Shown: positions 1 to 7,934, counted from the first letter of the stretch. The stretch: 64,000 nucleotides of DNA from Paenibacillus larvae subsp. larvae (GCF_002003265.1 NZ_CP019687.1:1240001-1304000), one strand, 5' to 3'. Made by a program: numbers and translations. Notes: a model not told the origin generated them from the letters alone.

Positions 1-129
1 CTCATCCTGTATGTAATTCAGCTTATTTCCTGATAGTATTCGCCTGCCCTTCTGCACGGCATAATAAAAGTAATGCTTTTTTATAATACCATATATTGGG
101 ATATGAATGCACATATTTCAACCTTGAAT

Positions 130-330
130 AGATTCGGTAAAATATACCTGTTCCCCATAAGAAAATCGAGCTCAACGGGAATGCCTACAATATCGCCGTC
201 TATGGGGATGCCCGCCATTATGCGGCTTTATTCTGGGATGAGGTGGAGAAAGAGTTAGAAATTCATGAGACAAGAAACCTTGGCCGTTGCCTTTTTGGAG
301 CACATGGGGGAAATTATTGCTGTTTAAATT
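130..330 (+). pseudogene. unrecognised coding remnant, possibly transposase
   Basis: One frame reads through about 60 residues of protein-like sequence (NIAVYGDARHYAALFWDEVE, then ELEIHETRNLGR) with no start codon or ribosome binding site, and it runs into unrelated sequence after about base 300. The composition looks like real coding sequence rather than chance. I do not recognise the family with confidence; an ISLre2-type transposase fragment is one guess. It lies next to an IS3-like palindromic end, which fits the scar of an old insertion. Confidence 0.3.
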
Positions 331-353
331 CAATGATAAAAGCCGCTGTGTAT

Positions 354-407
354 GAACTGCACCCCAATTGTTGGATGCAACTAACAATTGGAGGTGCATT
401 TCAGTAT
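354..407. mobile_element. IS3-family-like terminal inverted repeat, orphan
   Basis: TGAACTGCACCCCAATTGTT is followed after a short loop by AACAATTGGAGGTGCATTTCA, giving an imperfect inverted repeat. Many IS3-group elements begin with TGAACTGCACCCC-like ends that carry such an internal palindrome. No transposase lies next to it, so it is at most an orphan end. A terminator-like hairpin serving the neighbouring gene is an alternative. Confidence 0.35.
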
Positions 408-423
408 GTCAGCGGCTTTCACT

Positions 424-1713
424 TTATTTAGTTTGGCTAGTCCGGATTTCAATCTTGCGGATCCGGTTTTTGTCACGTTCCCGGATAGTAAAGGTTAGAT
501 GACCGTATGTCCAGCCGACATTTTCTTTAAGAAATTGATTCTGGCTGTACAGCCAGCCGCCAATGGTATCCACTTCTTCCGCATCAAATTCGACTCCGAA
601 CAAAGGCTGAATCCGGTCAAGCGATACCTTTCCGTCCACCAGATAAGTGGTTTCATTGATTTGTTCAATCTCCTGAGGCTCATCTTCGTCAAATTCATCA
701 CGGATTTCGCCTACGATTTCTTCCAAAATATCCTCAATGGTTATCAGTCCGGCCGTGCCGCCATATTCATCAAGCAGCAAGGCGATATGCACGCGTTCCT
801 GCTGCATTTTCTTAAGCAGTGATTTAACCGGCATGACATCAGGCACCATGAGAATCGGATGAATCAAAGATTTAAAATCAAACGGCTTTTGAGGATCGTA
901 GTTCAGAAAAAATTGTTTCGTATTGACCATCCCGATAATGTTGTCCTTACTGCCTTCTGCTACCGGAAAACGTGTATACTGTTCCTGCCGGATGGTATCC
1001 ATGTTTTCCTTCAGGGAATGGTTCGTAAACAGGCAGACCATATCCGTCCGGGGTACCATGATTTCCTTGGCGAGCAGTTCATCGAATGTAAAAATTCTGT
1101 TTACATAACCGAATTCGGTTTTGTTGATTTTACCGCTCTCGTAACTTTCAGATAAAATAATGCGGATTTCTTCTTCCGAATGGGCTTCTTCATGTTCGCT
1201 CACTGGCTTTAAGCCAAACAATTTAATCAGCAGATTTGCGGAGCCGTTAAGGAGCCAAATGAACGGATAAAGAATTTTATAAAAATAAATAATAGGTTTG
1301 GCCGTTAATAAACTGATCTGCTCGGCTTTTTGAATGGCAATCGTCTTAGGGGCCAGCTCTCCCAATACCACATGAAGGTAAGTTACTAATATGAATGAAA
1401 TCAGAAAAGAGAGAATACGGGTCCAGTTTCCGGACAAATGCAGGATGCCAAATAAAGGGTGAAGCAGTTTTTCAACAGTCGGTTCTCCCAGCCAGCCAAG
1501 ACCCAAGGCCGTGATCGTAATCCCCAGTTGACAAGCGGATAAGTATTCGTCCAGGTTGCCCGTCACCTTCTGAACAGCTACTGCATTTTTTTTGCCTTCA
1601 AACACCATCTGGTCTACCCGACTTGAACGCAGTCTTACAATCGCAAATTCCGTCGCCACAAAAAAAGCCGTTAACAAAATTAAAATAGCGACCATAATCA
1701 AATTAACACCCAT
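424..1713 (-). CDS. CNNM/CorC-family (UPF0053) membrane protein with CBS domains
   Basis: A 429-aa protein of the 'hemolysin-like' DUF21-CBS-CorC/HlyC family, which in bacteria is linked to Mg2+/divalent cation homeostasis. The N-terminus is a membrane helix; residues 1 to about 190 form the DUF21 membrane domain with the typical ITALGLGWLGEP motif near residues 67-78. A CBS pair follows (about 200-340, including IMVPRTDMVCL and LLLDEYGGTAGLITIEDILE), then a CorC_HlyC domain to the end. Length is normal for the family (about 430 aa). The start is preceded by AAAGGATGG. It is transcribed alone. Cation specificity cannot be told from sequence. Confidence 0.9.
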   Translation of the reverse strand: MGVNLIMVAILILLTAFFVATEFAIVRLRSSRVDQMVFEGKKNAVAVQKVTGNLDEYLSACQLGITITALGLGWLGEPTVEKLLHPLFGILHLSGNWTRILSFLISFILVTYLHVVLGELAPKTIAIQKAEQISLLTAKPIIYFYKILYPFIWLLNGSANLLIKLFGLKPVSEHEEAHSEEEIRIILSESYESGKINKTEFGYVNRIFTFDELLAKEIMVPRTDMVCLFTNHSLKENMDTIRQEQYTRFPVAEGSKDNIIGMVNTKQFFLNYDPQKPFDFKSLIHPILMVPDVMPVKSLLKKMQQERVHIALLLDEYGGTAGLITIEDILEEIVGEIRDEFDEDEPQEIEQINETTYLVDGKVSLDRIQPLFGVEFDAEEVDTIGGWLYSQNQFLKENVGWTYGHLTFTIRERDKNRIRKIEIRTSQTK

Positions 1714-1998
1714 TCATCAACCATCCTTTAATTATTTAGCATTTTGCCTGATTTCATAGACTCCAGGGGCAGCAAAACGCTGATGTTAGAACTTTTGATT
1801 AGTTCTTAAGAACTTATTTTATGATTAATTCCTTTACCTGACAAATTTCTCTATGCTTCAAAAAATCCCCCATCGGCCGATCTGGGCATGTTTAGCAGTT
1901 AAACGAAACTCCGCACGTTTGTTTTGCGCTTTTGACAATCGCTCGTACTGTATTTAAGATGTAGGCATATGCAGAAGGCTTAAAGTGAGGTGATCAAG
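1714..1998. other. divergent intergenic region
   Basis: Promoter space between the divergently transcribed CNNM-family and DUF1836 genes. It is AT-rich with several short dyads (for example AAGTTCTTAAGAACTT-like sequence around 1795-1815). I see no gene or structured RNA here. Confidence 0.4.
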
Positions 1999-2736
1999 AT
2001 GGAAACATTCACATTGACGCGTAAAGAAATATCCGGATTGCTCCGTTGTCTGCAGGGACACTCAGAAAAAACTCCCTTGCAGGTTCTTCAGCAGGCGTGG
2101 GCAAGCCGCCATCAACAGGATCTGGAGGCGGGGACTTCTTTTGCAGCGTTTGTTTCCACTGCCCTTCCTTCTATTTTTACCAAACTGATCAAAACACAAC
2201 CCGTACATCATTTGTCCTTGCATGATATTGTAGCTCTGGGCAATCAAATTGAATATACGACGTTCTCTATTACTTCCGTCCAAAATTGGGTGAAAAGGGA
2301 TTTCAAAGAGATGTTGGTGAAAAATAAAAAAGGCAGAAAATATTGTGTCAACCAAATCGCCCTGCTGTTTATGATCGAGGATTTCAAAACAAATTTGGAT
2401 TTTGAATCGATACGCGGCTTGTTCCGGGCAGTTTTCGGAGATTTTCGGACGGATGAAGACGATTTGCTGGAGCCTGTTGACATTTACGCAATTTATGCAA
2501 ATATGGCAGAAGAAATAGAAACGGATAAAACCCAGCATATGGAGCAAGTCATCCGGAATAAAGCTGACCGGTTCGTTCATTCTCTTGTTCATCTGAATGA
2601 GGAGCAAAAGGAGGCCGTACGCAACATGATTATGATCGGAGTAATATCTATACAAACTGCTTTCTATCAACATTTGGCTAAGCAGTACATAAATGCCACT
2701 TTGTTCCTGCAGCATTTGCATAAGGATAAAGGTTGA
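1999..2736 (+). CDS. DUF1836 domain protein
   Basis: A 245-aa soluble protein matching the DUF1836 family of Bacillota, whose N-terminal part resembles a MerR-like helix-turn-helix (about residues 70-125, with SITSVQNWVKRDF). Its function is unknown; a DNA-binding or spore-related role is only inference. I chose ATG at 1999 rather than the GTG nine bases upstream because GAGGTGA sits at the right distance for the ATG. A clear terminator follows directly, so the gene is monocistronic. Confidence 0.75.
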   Translation: METFTLTRKEISGLLRCLQGHSEKTPLQVLQQAWASRHQQDLEAGTSFAAFVSTALPSIFTKLIKTQPVHHLSLHDIVALGNQIEYTTFSITSVQNWVKRDFKEMLVKNKKGRKYCVNQIALLFMIEDFKTNLDFESIRGLFRAVFGDFRTDEDDLLEPVDIYAIYANMAEEIETDKTQHMEQVIRNKADRFVHSLVHLNEEQKEAVRNMIMIGVISIQTAFYQHLAKQYINATLFLQHLHKDKG

Positions 2737-2746
2737 AAAAAGCATA

Positions 2747-2780
2747 AAAGATGAGGCGCCTTCAGCCTCATCTTTTGTAA
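2747..2780 (+). terminator. rho-independent terminator
   Basis: AAAAGATGAGGC / GCCTCATCTTTT stem with a 6-base loop right after the DUF1836 stop codon. Confidence 0.85.
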
Positions 2781-2850
2781 AGTTTCGGCCATCTTTCGTA
2801 CCGGAATGAACGTGTTGAGGAAAACCGTATAATCGAATATATCGAAAACA

Positions 2851-3260
2851 TTAGGTAACTATTGTACTTTCCGCATATTCCACCGCTGTATTTTCTCCTA
2901 TAAACGTCCCGACATGATTTCCTTCACAAATGGCTTTCATAGATCCGGTCTGGTCAAAGTCAAACACATGAATCGGGAGTTTGTATTCTCTTGCCAGAAT
3001 AAAGGCCGATTGATCCATGACCTTCAGATTCCGGAACCGAAGGATAATCTGTGGTTACATAAGGCTGGCCGTTTCCACCTGCGAAAATAACAATATAGCC
3101 CTTTTCCAAATGATGAGTCGACCGCAGCCGGATATAGGGCTCGGCTACCGTATTGACGGGCATCGCCGACATGACTCTGACTTCCTTTTCCGTTTTGGAT
3201 TTCAGCACACCGGCTTCCCGCATATGTATCCGGTCTCTTCACGAATACAACTTGATTCAT
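2851..3260 (-). pseudogene. deleted pyrH-like (UMP kinase) remnant
   Basis: Pieces of a UMP-kinase-like protein survive in order on the minus strand. A good AGGAGG site with MNQVVFVKR comes first, then [20 protein letters not shown] through [34 protein letters not shown], then in another frame [17 protein letters not shown] through the stop at 2851. Compared with intact PyrH (about 240 aa), roughly 85 residues after the start and about 40 in the UMP/ATP-binding region are missing. This cannot be functional. It appears to be a paralogue, because an essential pyrH is expected elsewhere in the genome. Confidence 0.75.
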
Positions 3261-3378
3261 CCTTGATTCTCCTCCTGTTGGATATCCAGTTTCCCAGTTT
3301 TGAAAGTTCGGAACTTATATGCCCCTTTACCCGGTTCGCTTTTGTGATATTGCTGAAAAAGGCAAACTTTTAAGCTGA

Positions 3379-4077
3379 TCATGAGTCATGAACAAGTCTC
3401 CTTCTCCAAAAAGCGAGCGATGCCTGCATCACCGGACCGATAAGAAATACCGATATAAACGTACCTGCCGCAACCGGCACGCCCGCAATCCAGCCGATCG
3501 TGAGGGCCGTTAATTCTAATAGGGTCCGCACTAAACGGATGGAAAGCCCAAACTTTTGCGCCAGAACCAGCGTCATACCATCCCGCGGGCCTGCCCCTAT
3601 ATTGGATGCTACATACATACCTGATCCAAAACCCATGCAAAGAATACCGGCAACAAGCAAGAGTCCTCTTTCCCACAGCAATTGTACGGTTGGAATCAGA
3701 TGCAGGCCCAGAATCCAGTTTAGGAAAAAGCCGACCAGAACAATATTGACAATACTTCCAAGTTGGGGCCAAGTCCGGTCCAGCCAGGACGATCCCCCTA
3801 ACATAAGCAGCCCGACAATTTGTACCCACGTTCCAATCGATAGCGGAGTCCAGTTCGTCATGCCGATATGAAGCACATCCCAGGAAGACACACCTAAATT
3901 GGCCTGAATCATAGCGGCTGACCCAAAGGCCAGTACAAAGATTCCCACAACATACAAAGCATACCTCTGAAAGGTTATTTTCCAAACCGTTCTACTCCCC
4001 TGATCTCGTCTATTCTCCACTCTCAATTTCCAGCGCCTCTTTCTATAATTCTTTATTTTGATTGTCAAATCAAACAT
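3379..4077 (-). CDS. YczE/YitT-type integral membrane protein
   Basis: A 232-aa protein (from ATG 4077) with about five hydrophobic segments. The first is YALYVVGIFVLAFGSAAMI, and LGVSSWDVLHIG and a late GAGPRDGMTLVL motif follow; both are typical of the YczE/YyaS/YitT membrane family, whose biochemical role is unknown. A longer frame begins at TTG 4125 inside the preceding marR gene, but the ATG is more plausible. It follows marR on the same strand with about 20 bases between them, so it is likely co-transcribed with and controlled by that regulator. Confidence 0.75.
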   Translation of the reverse strand: MFDLTIKIKNYRKRRWKLRVENRRDQGSRTVWKITFQRYALYVVGIFVLAFGSAAMIQANLGVSSWDVLHIGMTNWTPLSIGTWVQIVGLLMLGGSSWLDRTWPQLGSIVNIVLVGFFLNWILGLHLIPTVQLLWERGLLLVAGILCMGFGSGMYVASNIGAGPRDGMTLVLAQKFGLSIRLVRTLLELTALTIGWIAGVPVAAGTFISVFLIGPVMQASLAFWRRRLVHDS

Positions 4078-4099
4078 TTTGACCGTTTCTCTTACCTTT

Positions 4100-4534
4100 T
4101 CAAGTTTCTTTAGGGACTTTTGCAAATTGCCGGTCTAAATTCCGGTTCATTTGATCCAGTACTTTATTAAACACTTCTAAGTCTTTGTCATCAATTCCCT
4201 TAAGAGCAATCGACTCAGTCATTTCCGAAGCCTGGGTCCAGACTCCCAGCATTTCCATGGCATGCGGCGTTAAGCTGACATGATAGGCCCTGCGGTCTTT
4301 TGCTCTCCGTCGCTCCACATAGCCGATCTTTTCCAGCCTTGCAAGTGTCCGGGTCATTGTTGGAGCTTCAACAGATAAATATTCGCATAGTTCCGTTTGT
4401 GAACAAGGTCCCCTGTCGTGTAAACATAAAATAACTCCCCATTGGGAGCTGAACAGTCCAAGAGGATCAAGGAGTTCGTTTAAATATTTAGAGAACTTTC
4501 TTGCGGTCCGGTTTACTGTATGGCCGTAAATCAT
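4100..4534 (-). CDS. MarR-family transcriptional regulator
   Basis: A 144-aa winged-helix regulator. The DNA-binding core is at about residues 45-100 (SQTELCEYLSVEAPTMTRTL, then the wing with AKDRRAYHV, a hallmark DxRR motif). The helices around it would form the dimer interface. It is the first gene of a two-gene unit with the downstream YczE-type protein. A perfect 14-bp palindrome 35-48 bases upstream of the start is a natural autoregulatory operator. The ligand is unknown. Confidence 0.88.
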   Translation of the reverse strand: MIYGHTVNRTARKFSKYLNELLDPLGLFSSQWGVILCLHDRGPCSQTELCEYLSVEAPTMTRTLARLEKIGYVERRRAKDRRAYHVSLTPHAMEMLGVWTQASEMTESIALKGIDDKDLEVFNKVLDQMNRNLDRQFAKVPKET

Positions 4535-4568
4535 GGATTGGAATCCCTTCTCTCTTCCGCATATTAGT

Positions 4569-4582
4569 TACTTAGCTAAGTA
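4569..4582. promoter_or_regulatory. probable MarR operator palindrome
   Basis: Perfect 14-bp palindrome TACTTAGCTAAGTA just upstream of marR. Its size and position are typical of MarR-family operators. The assignment is inferred from symmetry and location only. Confidence 0.55.
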
Positions 4583-4617
4583 TATAAAAGACCGGTTATC
4601 CTGTCAATACAAACAAA

Positions 4618-4652
4618 AAAGGAACAGCCATCTCCGGCGGATAGCGTTCCCA
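4618..4652 (-). terminator. rho-independent terminator of a lost gene
   Basis: Read on the minus strand, GGAACGCTATCCG / CGGAGATGGCTGTTCC forms a hairpin followed by TTTTTTG. It follows the short coding remnant at 4701-4799 and presumably ended that gene. Confidence 0.6.
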
Positions 4653-4700
4653 ATGAGTATAATTATCTATTATATAAACAATGTCCCCACAAAGGTTCAT

Positions 4701-4799
4701 CAAGAATGTTCTTCTTCGTCCTTAAGCTGAAAAATAATGTCCTCCTTGTCCGTATCAAGGGTGAGACTTTTTCCCTCTAAGTACCACTGCGGATATTAG
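4701..4799 (-). pseudogene. 3' remnant of an unrecognised gene
   Basis: About 32 residues (YPQWYLEGKSLTLD then KEDIIFQLKDEEEHS, stop) read cleanly on the minus strand, followed by a terminator, but there is no start or upstream coding sequence in frame. Just upstream lies a 40-base copy of sequence also found at 3991-4030. This is the tail of a deleted gene of unknown family. Confidence 0.4.
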
Positions 4800-4808
4800 C
4801 TGCCGCTT

Positions 4809-4848
4809 TCTACTCCCCTGATGTCATCTATTCTCCACTCCTAAATCC
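4809..4848. repeat. 40-bp repeat, second copy of 3991-4030
   Basis: TCTACTCCCCTGATGTCATC and following bases match 3991-4030 at roughly 34 of 40 positions. On the minus strand both copies can encode a WRID(D/E)IRGVE peptide, suggesting fragments of related genes. Confidence 0.55.
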
Positions 4849-4882
4849 AAGTATAGGAAAAAATAAATCTATGTTTCTACGC

Positions 4883-4910
4883 TTGACAATATCCCATTTT
4901 TTACTATATT
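4883..4910 (+). promoter_or_regulatory. sigma-A-type promoter of the bacteriocin operon
   Basis: TTGACA (4883-4888) and TATATT (4905-4910) are separated by 16 bases. Transcription would begin about 40 bases before the precursor start codon. This is a consensus -35 and a near-consensus -10. Confidence 0.65.
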
Positions 4911-4958
4911 ATGAAACAGATAATTTTTTTTAAAAAATTTGTATGAGAGGTGTTTGTC

Positions 4959-5174
4959 ATGGGAGAAGTGTTAGATTTAGTTTCAACAATGAATATTAGT
5001 TGGCAAAGTGCAAGCAAAGTAATTGACGCTGTCAATGCTGGTGCATCCATTTGGGGAATTGTCTCTATTATTGTAGCAGGTGGTGGAATCCTCGGTATGG
5101 GATATGCGGCTTTGGCCCTTCTTGTAAAGAAAAAAGTAAAAGATTTAGGGGAAACAGCAGCAATAGCTTGGTAA
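4959..5174 (+). CDS. circular bacteriocin precursor
   Basis: A 71-aa precursor with a very short leader and a hydrophobic, helix-rich core, as in group I circular bacteriocins (carnocyclin, circularin, uberolysin, leucocyclicin Q). By analogy I place cleavage after MGEVLD, leaving a 65-residue peptide from LVSTMNISW to GETAAIAW whose Leu1 and Trp65 would be joined head to tail; several known members also join Leu to Trp. The core has a Gly-rich turn (AGGGILGMG, residues 34-42) and a cationic patch KKKVK (51-55), net charge about +2. ATG 4959 is chosen over the upstream GTG 4950 because GAGAGGTG fits the ATG. The next five genes match circular-bacteriocin accessory types. Cleavage site and circularity are inferences. 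Confidence 0.82.
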   Translation: MGEVLDLVSTMNISWQSASKVIDAVNAGASIWGIVSIIVAGGGILGMGYAALALLVKKKVKDLGETAAIAW

Positions 5175-5185
5175 TTGTTTGATTT

Positions 5186-5270
5186 ATGAATCGGTTTCGG
5201 ATAAGGCGTGTCTCTTGACACGTCATTATCCGATATTACTAAGAATCTCGTGACTATTAGTCATAAGAGG
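5186..5270 (+). repeat. two-hairpin repeat (copy 1) after the precursor gene
   Basis: A 30-bp block (5186-5215) that recurs perfectly, inverted, at 18074-18103. It is followed by a second block (about 5246-5269) that also recurs beside that copy. Here CGGATAA ... CGTGTC / GACACG ... TTATCCG (5198-5232) folds into a hairpin without a T run, between the precursor and the next gene. It may partly stop transcription or protect the 3' end so that the precursor is made in excess; that role is inferred. Confidence 0.7.
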
Positions 5271-5298
5271 TTCAATATGAGACAAAGCAGCTTTAAGG

Positions 5299-6987
5299 AT
5301 GAAATTAACTGGAGGGTTTATCATTTCTAACCTTGTACGCATTGTTTACTATCAGCATATGCTTCATTACCGGTGGTTACTGGATCACTTTATAGCACTG
5401 ACTGATTCCCGACTTGTTTATGCTAAGCTTTTGTTGTTTTTGTTTCCTTTTACACTAGGGGCCTTTTCCTTCTATATATCCAAAGGTATTTTTTCCTACA
5501 CCCTGTCTCTGGAATGGGTCCCTGCCCGGAGTACTTTGGAAGCGTTGTTTATGATCGTTTTCTTTCTTTTATTTTGGGTGTTGTTGTTTCGTGACTATAA
5601 ACATAATTATGCAAGAGCCTTTTACTCACATGATAGTACCCTATACTTGGCACAAGGAATTCATTTTATTCTAATACTTACTGCCAAGTTAATAGATGTC
5701 TTCTTTCTAAGTGTATGGTTATTCATTTATCCCATCCTGATCGGAATTTCATTGGCCTGGAATTCCGTTTATTCAATCAAGATTCCTCTACAGTGGTTCA
5801 CGATTGATTTCGGGTTACTACTTGTTCTGATCTTATTGCTGAGGAACCTCAGTATGATTATCATGTTTCTCGTGAAATCAACCAAAAAACAAAGGGGGCA
5901 GACCTATTGGTTTCAGCATCTACACGTACTAGCTTTAGGTAAATATATTTTCATTGGTATAGGCAGCTACATAGTCACAATTCTTTTTATCCAAACCCAT
6001 ACACCTGCTTGGTCTTGGCAGTCTCTGCAAAGTGAGCACTTGAACCTGTTCCATAAGTTGTCCTTTCCTACTCAGTGGCTAATTACAGGGAAGGAATTTT
6101 ATTTCCTGCTCTTGCTTTTTAGTTTACTGATCACTTTTGTTACACTTGTAATCGGGTTTAACCGGATCCTGTATGTAAAATCCCAGCTTACGACAAGATA
6201 TGTGAATCGTGATTATTCGAGTGGTTTAAGGCTTCTTGAAACCCCCAATATGCCCAATTGGCTGCTATTAATAATGAAAGATCTGATCATCGTTTGGCGG
6301 GATAAGCGAACACTTATGACTCCAGTTGGACAGTTCTTGTCTATGTTTATGGCGTTTTTGGGAACTTTGGGGGCACTTCGAAATTCAGAATTATTTCATT
6401 CCCAGACTGTATCCTTATCCGCCATTATTGCGATGGAATTTATTTTTTCTACATTTGCCGGAAACATCATTTCCCGGATAACAAGTATAGATGCTGAAGG
6501 CCGTATGATCTCTACTCTATTGCTTTATTTACGTTCCCCGGCTGTTTTCATGAAATCAAAATTGATTCTGCATAGTCTATTTGTAGGGGGAGTTATAACC
6601 TCTGTAACAATCTTACTGTCCTTGATGTTTCGTATAGAAGTAACTTTGTTTCTTTATTCACTTTGCAGCAGTTTATTGATTACCATGACCCATTCTTTAA
6701 GTTTTATTGTTAGCAGCGCCATTTTTCCTAAATTTAATTGGGATCATGAAACGAGAATAGGTACATCCTCTAAAGCTGTTCTATTGGAGTCCCTGTTTTT
6801 GCGTGTGTATGAATTTGGATGTATGATTTCAATTGCGGTAGCCGCTGTTTACCTGTATACAAATGCACTAAGCCCAAATCAATATTATATCTGCATCTTA
6901 TGTATCATTATTTTGTTTAGTTCTGTATGGATATCCATACTTTTATTGTTGTATCGAATACCTTGGTGGAAAGGATGGAAGTTTTGA
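5299..6987 (+). CDS. large multi-spanning membrane protein of circular bacteriocin cluster
   Basis: A 562-aa, very hydrophobic protein with roughly 10-12 membrane segments and no recognisable soluble catalytic domain. Circular bacteriocin clusters (circularin, carnocyclin, uberolysin) carry one such large membrane protein next to the precursor, thought to take part in maturation or export. It ends 13 bases inside the ABC ATPase gene, so the two are translationally coupled. The start is uncertain: ATG 5299 has AAGG directly against it, while a perfect GGAGG at 5311 is spaced for an ATT codon at 5323. I keep the ATG. Function is assigned from context. Confidence 0.7.
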   Translation: MKLTGGFIISNLVRIVYYQHMLHYRWLLDHFIALTDSRLVYAKLLLFLFPFTLGAFSFYISKGIFSYTLSLEWVPARSTLEALFMIVFFLLFWVLLFRDYKHNYARAFYSHDSTLYLAQGIHFILILTAKLIDVFFLSVWLFIYPILIGISLAWNSVYSIKIPLQWFTIDFGLLLVLILLLRNLSMIIMFLVKSTKKQRGQTYWFQHLHVLALGKYIFIGIGSYIVTILFIQTHTPAWSWQSLQSEHLNLFHKLSFPTQWLITGKEFYFLLLLFSLLITFVTLVIGFNRILYVKSQLTTRYVNRDYSSGLRLLETPNMPNWLLLIMKDLIIVWRDKRTLMTPVGQFLSMFMAFLGTLGALRNSELFHSQTVSLSAIIAMEFIFSTFAGNIISRITSIDAEGRMISTLLLYLRSPAVFMKSKLILHSLFVGGVITSVTILLSLMFRIEVTLFLYSLCSSLLITMTHSLSFIVSSAIFPKFNWDHETRIGTSSKAVLLESLFLRVYEFGCMISIAVAAVYLYTNALSPNQYYICILCIIILFSSVWISILLLLYRIPWWKGWKF

Positions 6988-7727
6988 ATCCAATTGAAGT
7001 TTACGGAATATCTTATCAATATGCGGGTACAAAAGATCTGGCTGTGAAAGATATAACTTTTCACGTAAAATCAAATGAAATTGTGGGTCTCTTGGGTCAC
7101 AACGGATCGGGAAAAACGACCATCATGAATTGCATCGCAGGCTTATTTCAGCCTGTACAAGGGAAAGTTTTATTATCGGGAACCCAAATTTCGGATCTGT
7201 GTAAGCCGAAGCCAGTCGGTTATGTTCCTGCGGATCCGATCCTGTACAACATGTTGACCGTACAAGAATACATTGTGTTTATTGGTAAATTACACCACTT
7301 ATCTACGGCACAGATCCATACTATTTCCGAACCTTTACTTGACATGCTGAAACTAAAAGACAACCGCCATAAGCTTATTAAGCACTTATCTCATGGAATG
7401 AAACAAAAAGTATCCATGATAACCGGACTGCTTCATCAACCGCCCGCTCTTGTTTTAGACGAACCCATGACTGGGTTTGATGCCCAATCAACCAAGGAAA
7501 TGAAAGATTTCTTGGTTCATTTGGTTCGAACCAATCATGGAGCAGGGATATTATTATCCTCTCATCGGCTCGATATCGTGGAGAGCATCTGTGATCGAAT
7601 TGTGGTTATTCGTCAAGGGCAGTTGATCTTCACTGGCTCTGTTCAAGAATTAAAACATAGTGCCCAACATGGGAATTCCCTGGAAGAGGCATTTTTGAGT
7701 ATTACTTCTGAGAATGGGGGGAACTAA
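6975..7727 (+). CDS. ABC transporter ATPase of bacteriocin cluster
   Basis: A 250-aa ATP-binding subunit. Walker A is GHNGSGKT, the signature is degenerate (LSHGMKQK), Walker B is PALVLDEP and the H-loop is SSHR. I start at ATG 6975, overlapping the end of the membrane-protein gene by 13 bases; a longer frame from 6927 would overlap more and lacks a better site. With the upstream membrane protein it likely forms an exporter that secretes the peptide or pumps it from the membrane as part of self-immunity. The next gene starts on the base after its stop codon. Confidence 0.85.
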   Translation: MEVLNPIEVYGISYQYAGTKDLAVKDITFHVKSNEIVGLLGHNGSGKTTIMNCIAGLFQPVQGKVLLSGTQISDLCKPKPVGYVPADPILYNMLTVQEYIVFIGKLHHLSTAQIHTISEPLLDMLKLKDNRHKLIKHLSHGMKQKVSMITGLLHQPPALVLDEPMTGFDAQSTKEMKDFLVHLVRTNHGAGILLSSHRLDIVESICDRIVVIRQGQLIFTGSVQELKHSAQHGNSLEEAFLSITSENGGN

Positions 7728-7934
7728 ATGAGAGGCAAACAGGTAGTAAACCAAATCTCATTGATTTTTATTTTCGCTTTTATCGGTATTTATGGTGATA
7801 TCCAGTGGTATCAGAAAGGGAATGATGCCTCCCTTTTTATTATGGGAATGGCACTGTTTGGAACGTCTTACGCCATCGTATTAATTGTTGATCCTATTGT
7901 AGGTTGGTTAAAAAAGAAATTATCCGCCAAGTAG
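7728..7934 (+). CDS. small cationic membrane protein, candidate immunity protein
   Basis: A 68-aa protein with two predicted membrane helices (ISLIFIFAFIGIYGDI and LFIMGMALFGTSYAIVLIV) and a basic tail, WLKKKLSAK. Dedicated immunity proteins of circular bacteriocins are typically small, hydrophobic and cationic, and are encoded in this part of the cluster, so immunity is the best guess. Its start abuts the ATPase stop and its end overlaps the next gene, showing tight coupling. There is no sequence motif that proves the role. Confidence 0.55.
   Translation: MRGKQVVNQISLIFIFAFIGIYGDIQWYQKGNDASLFIMGMALFGTSYAIVLIVDPIVGWLKKKLSAK

Noticed and set aside
2062-2745. 227-codon open frame on the minus strand
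   Set aside because: It lies wholly opposite the DUF1836 gene, which has a good ribosome binding site, sensible composition and a terminator; the minus frame has none of these.
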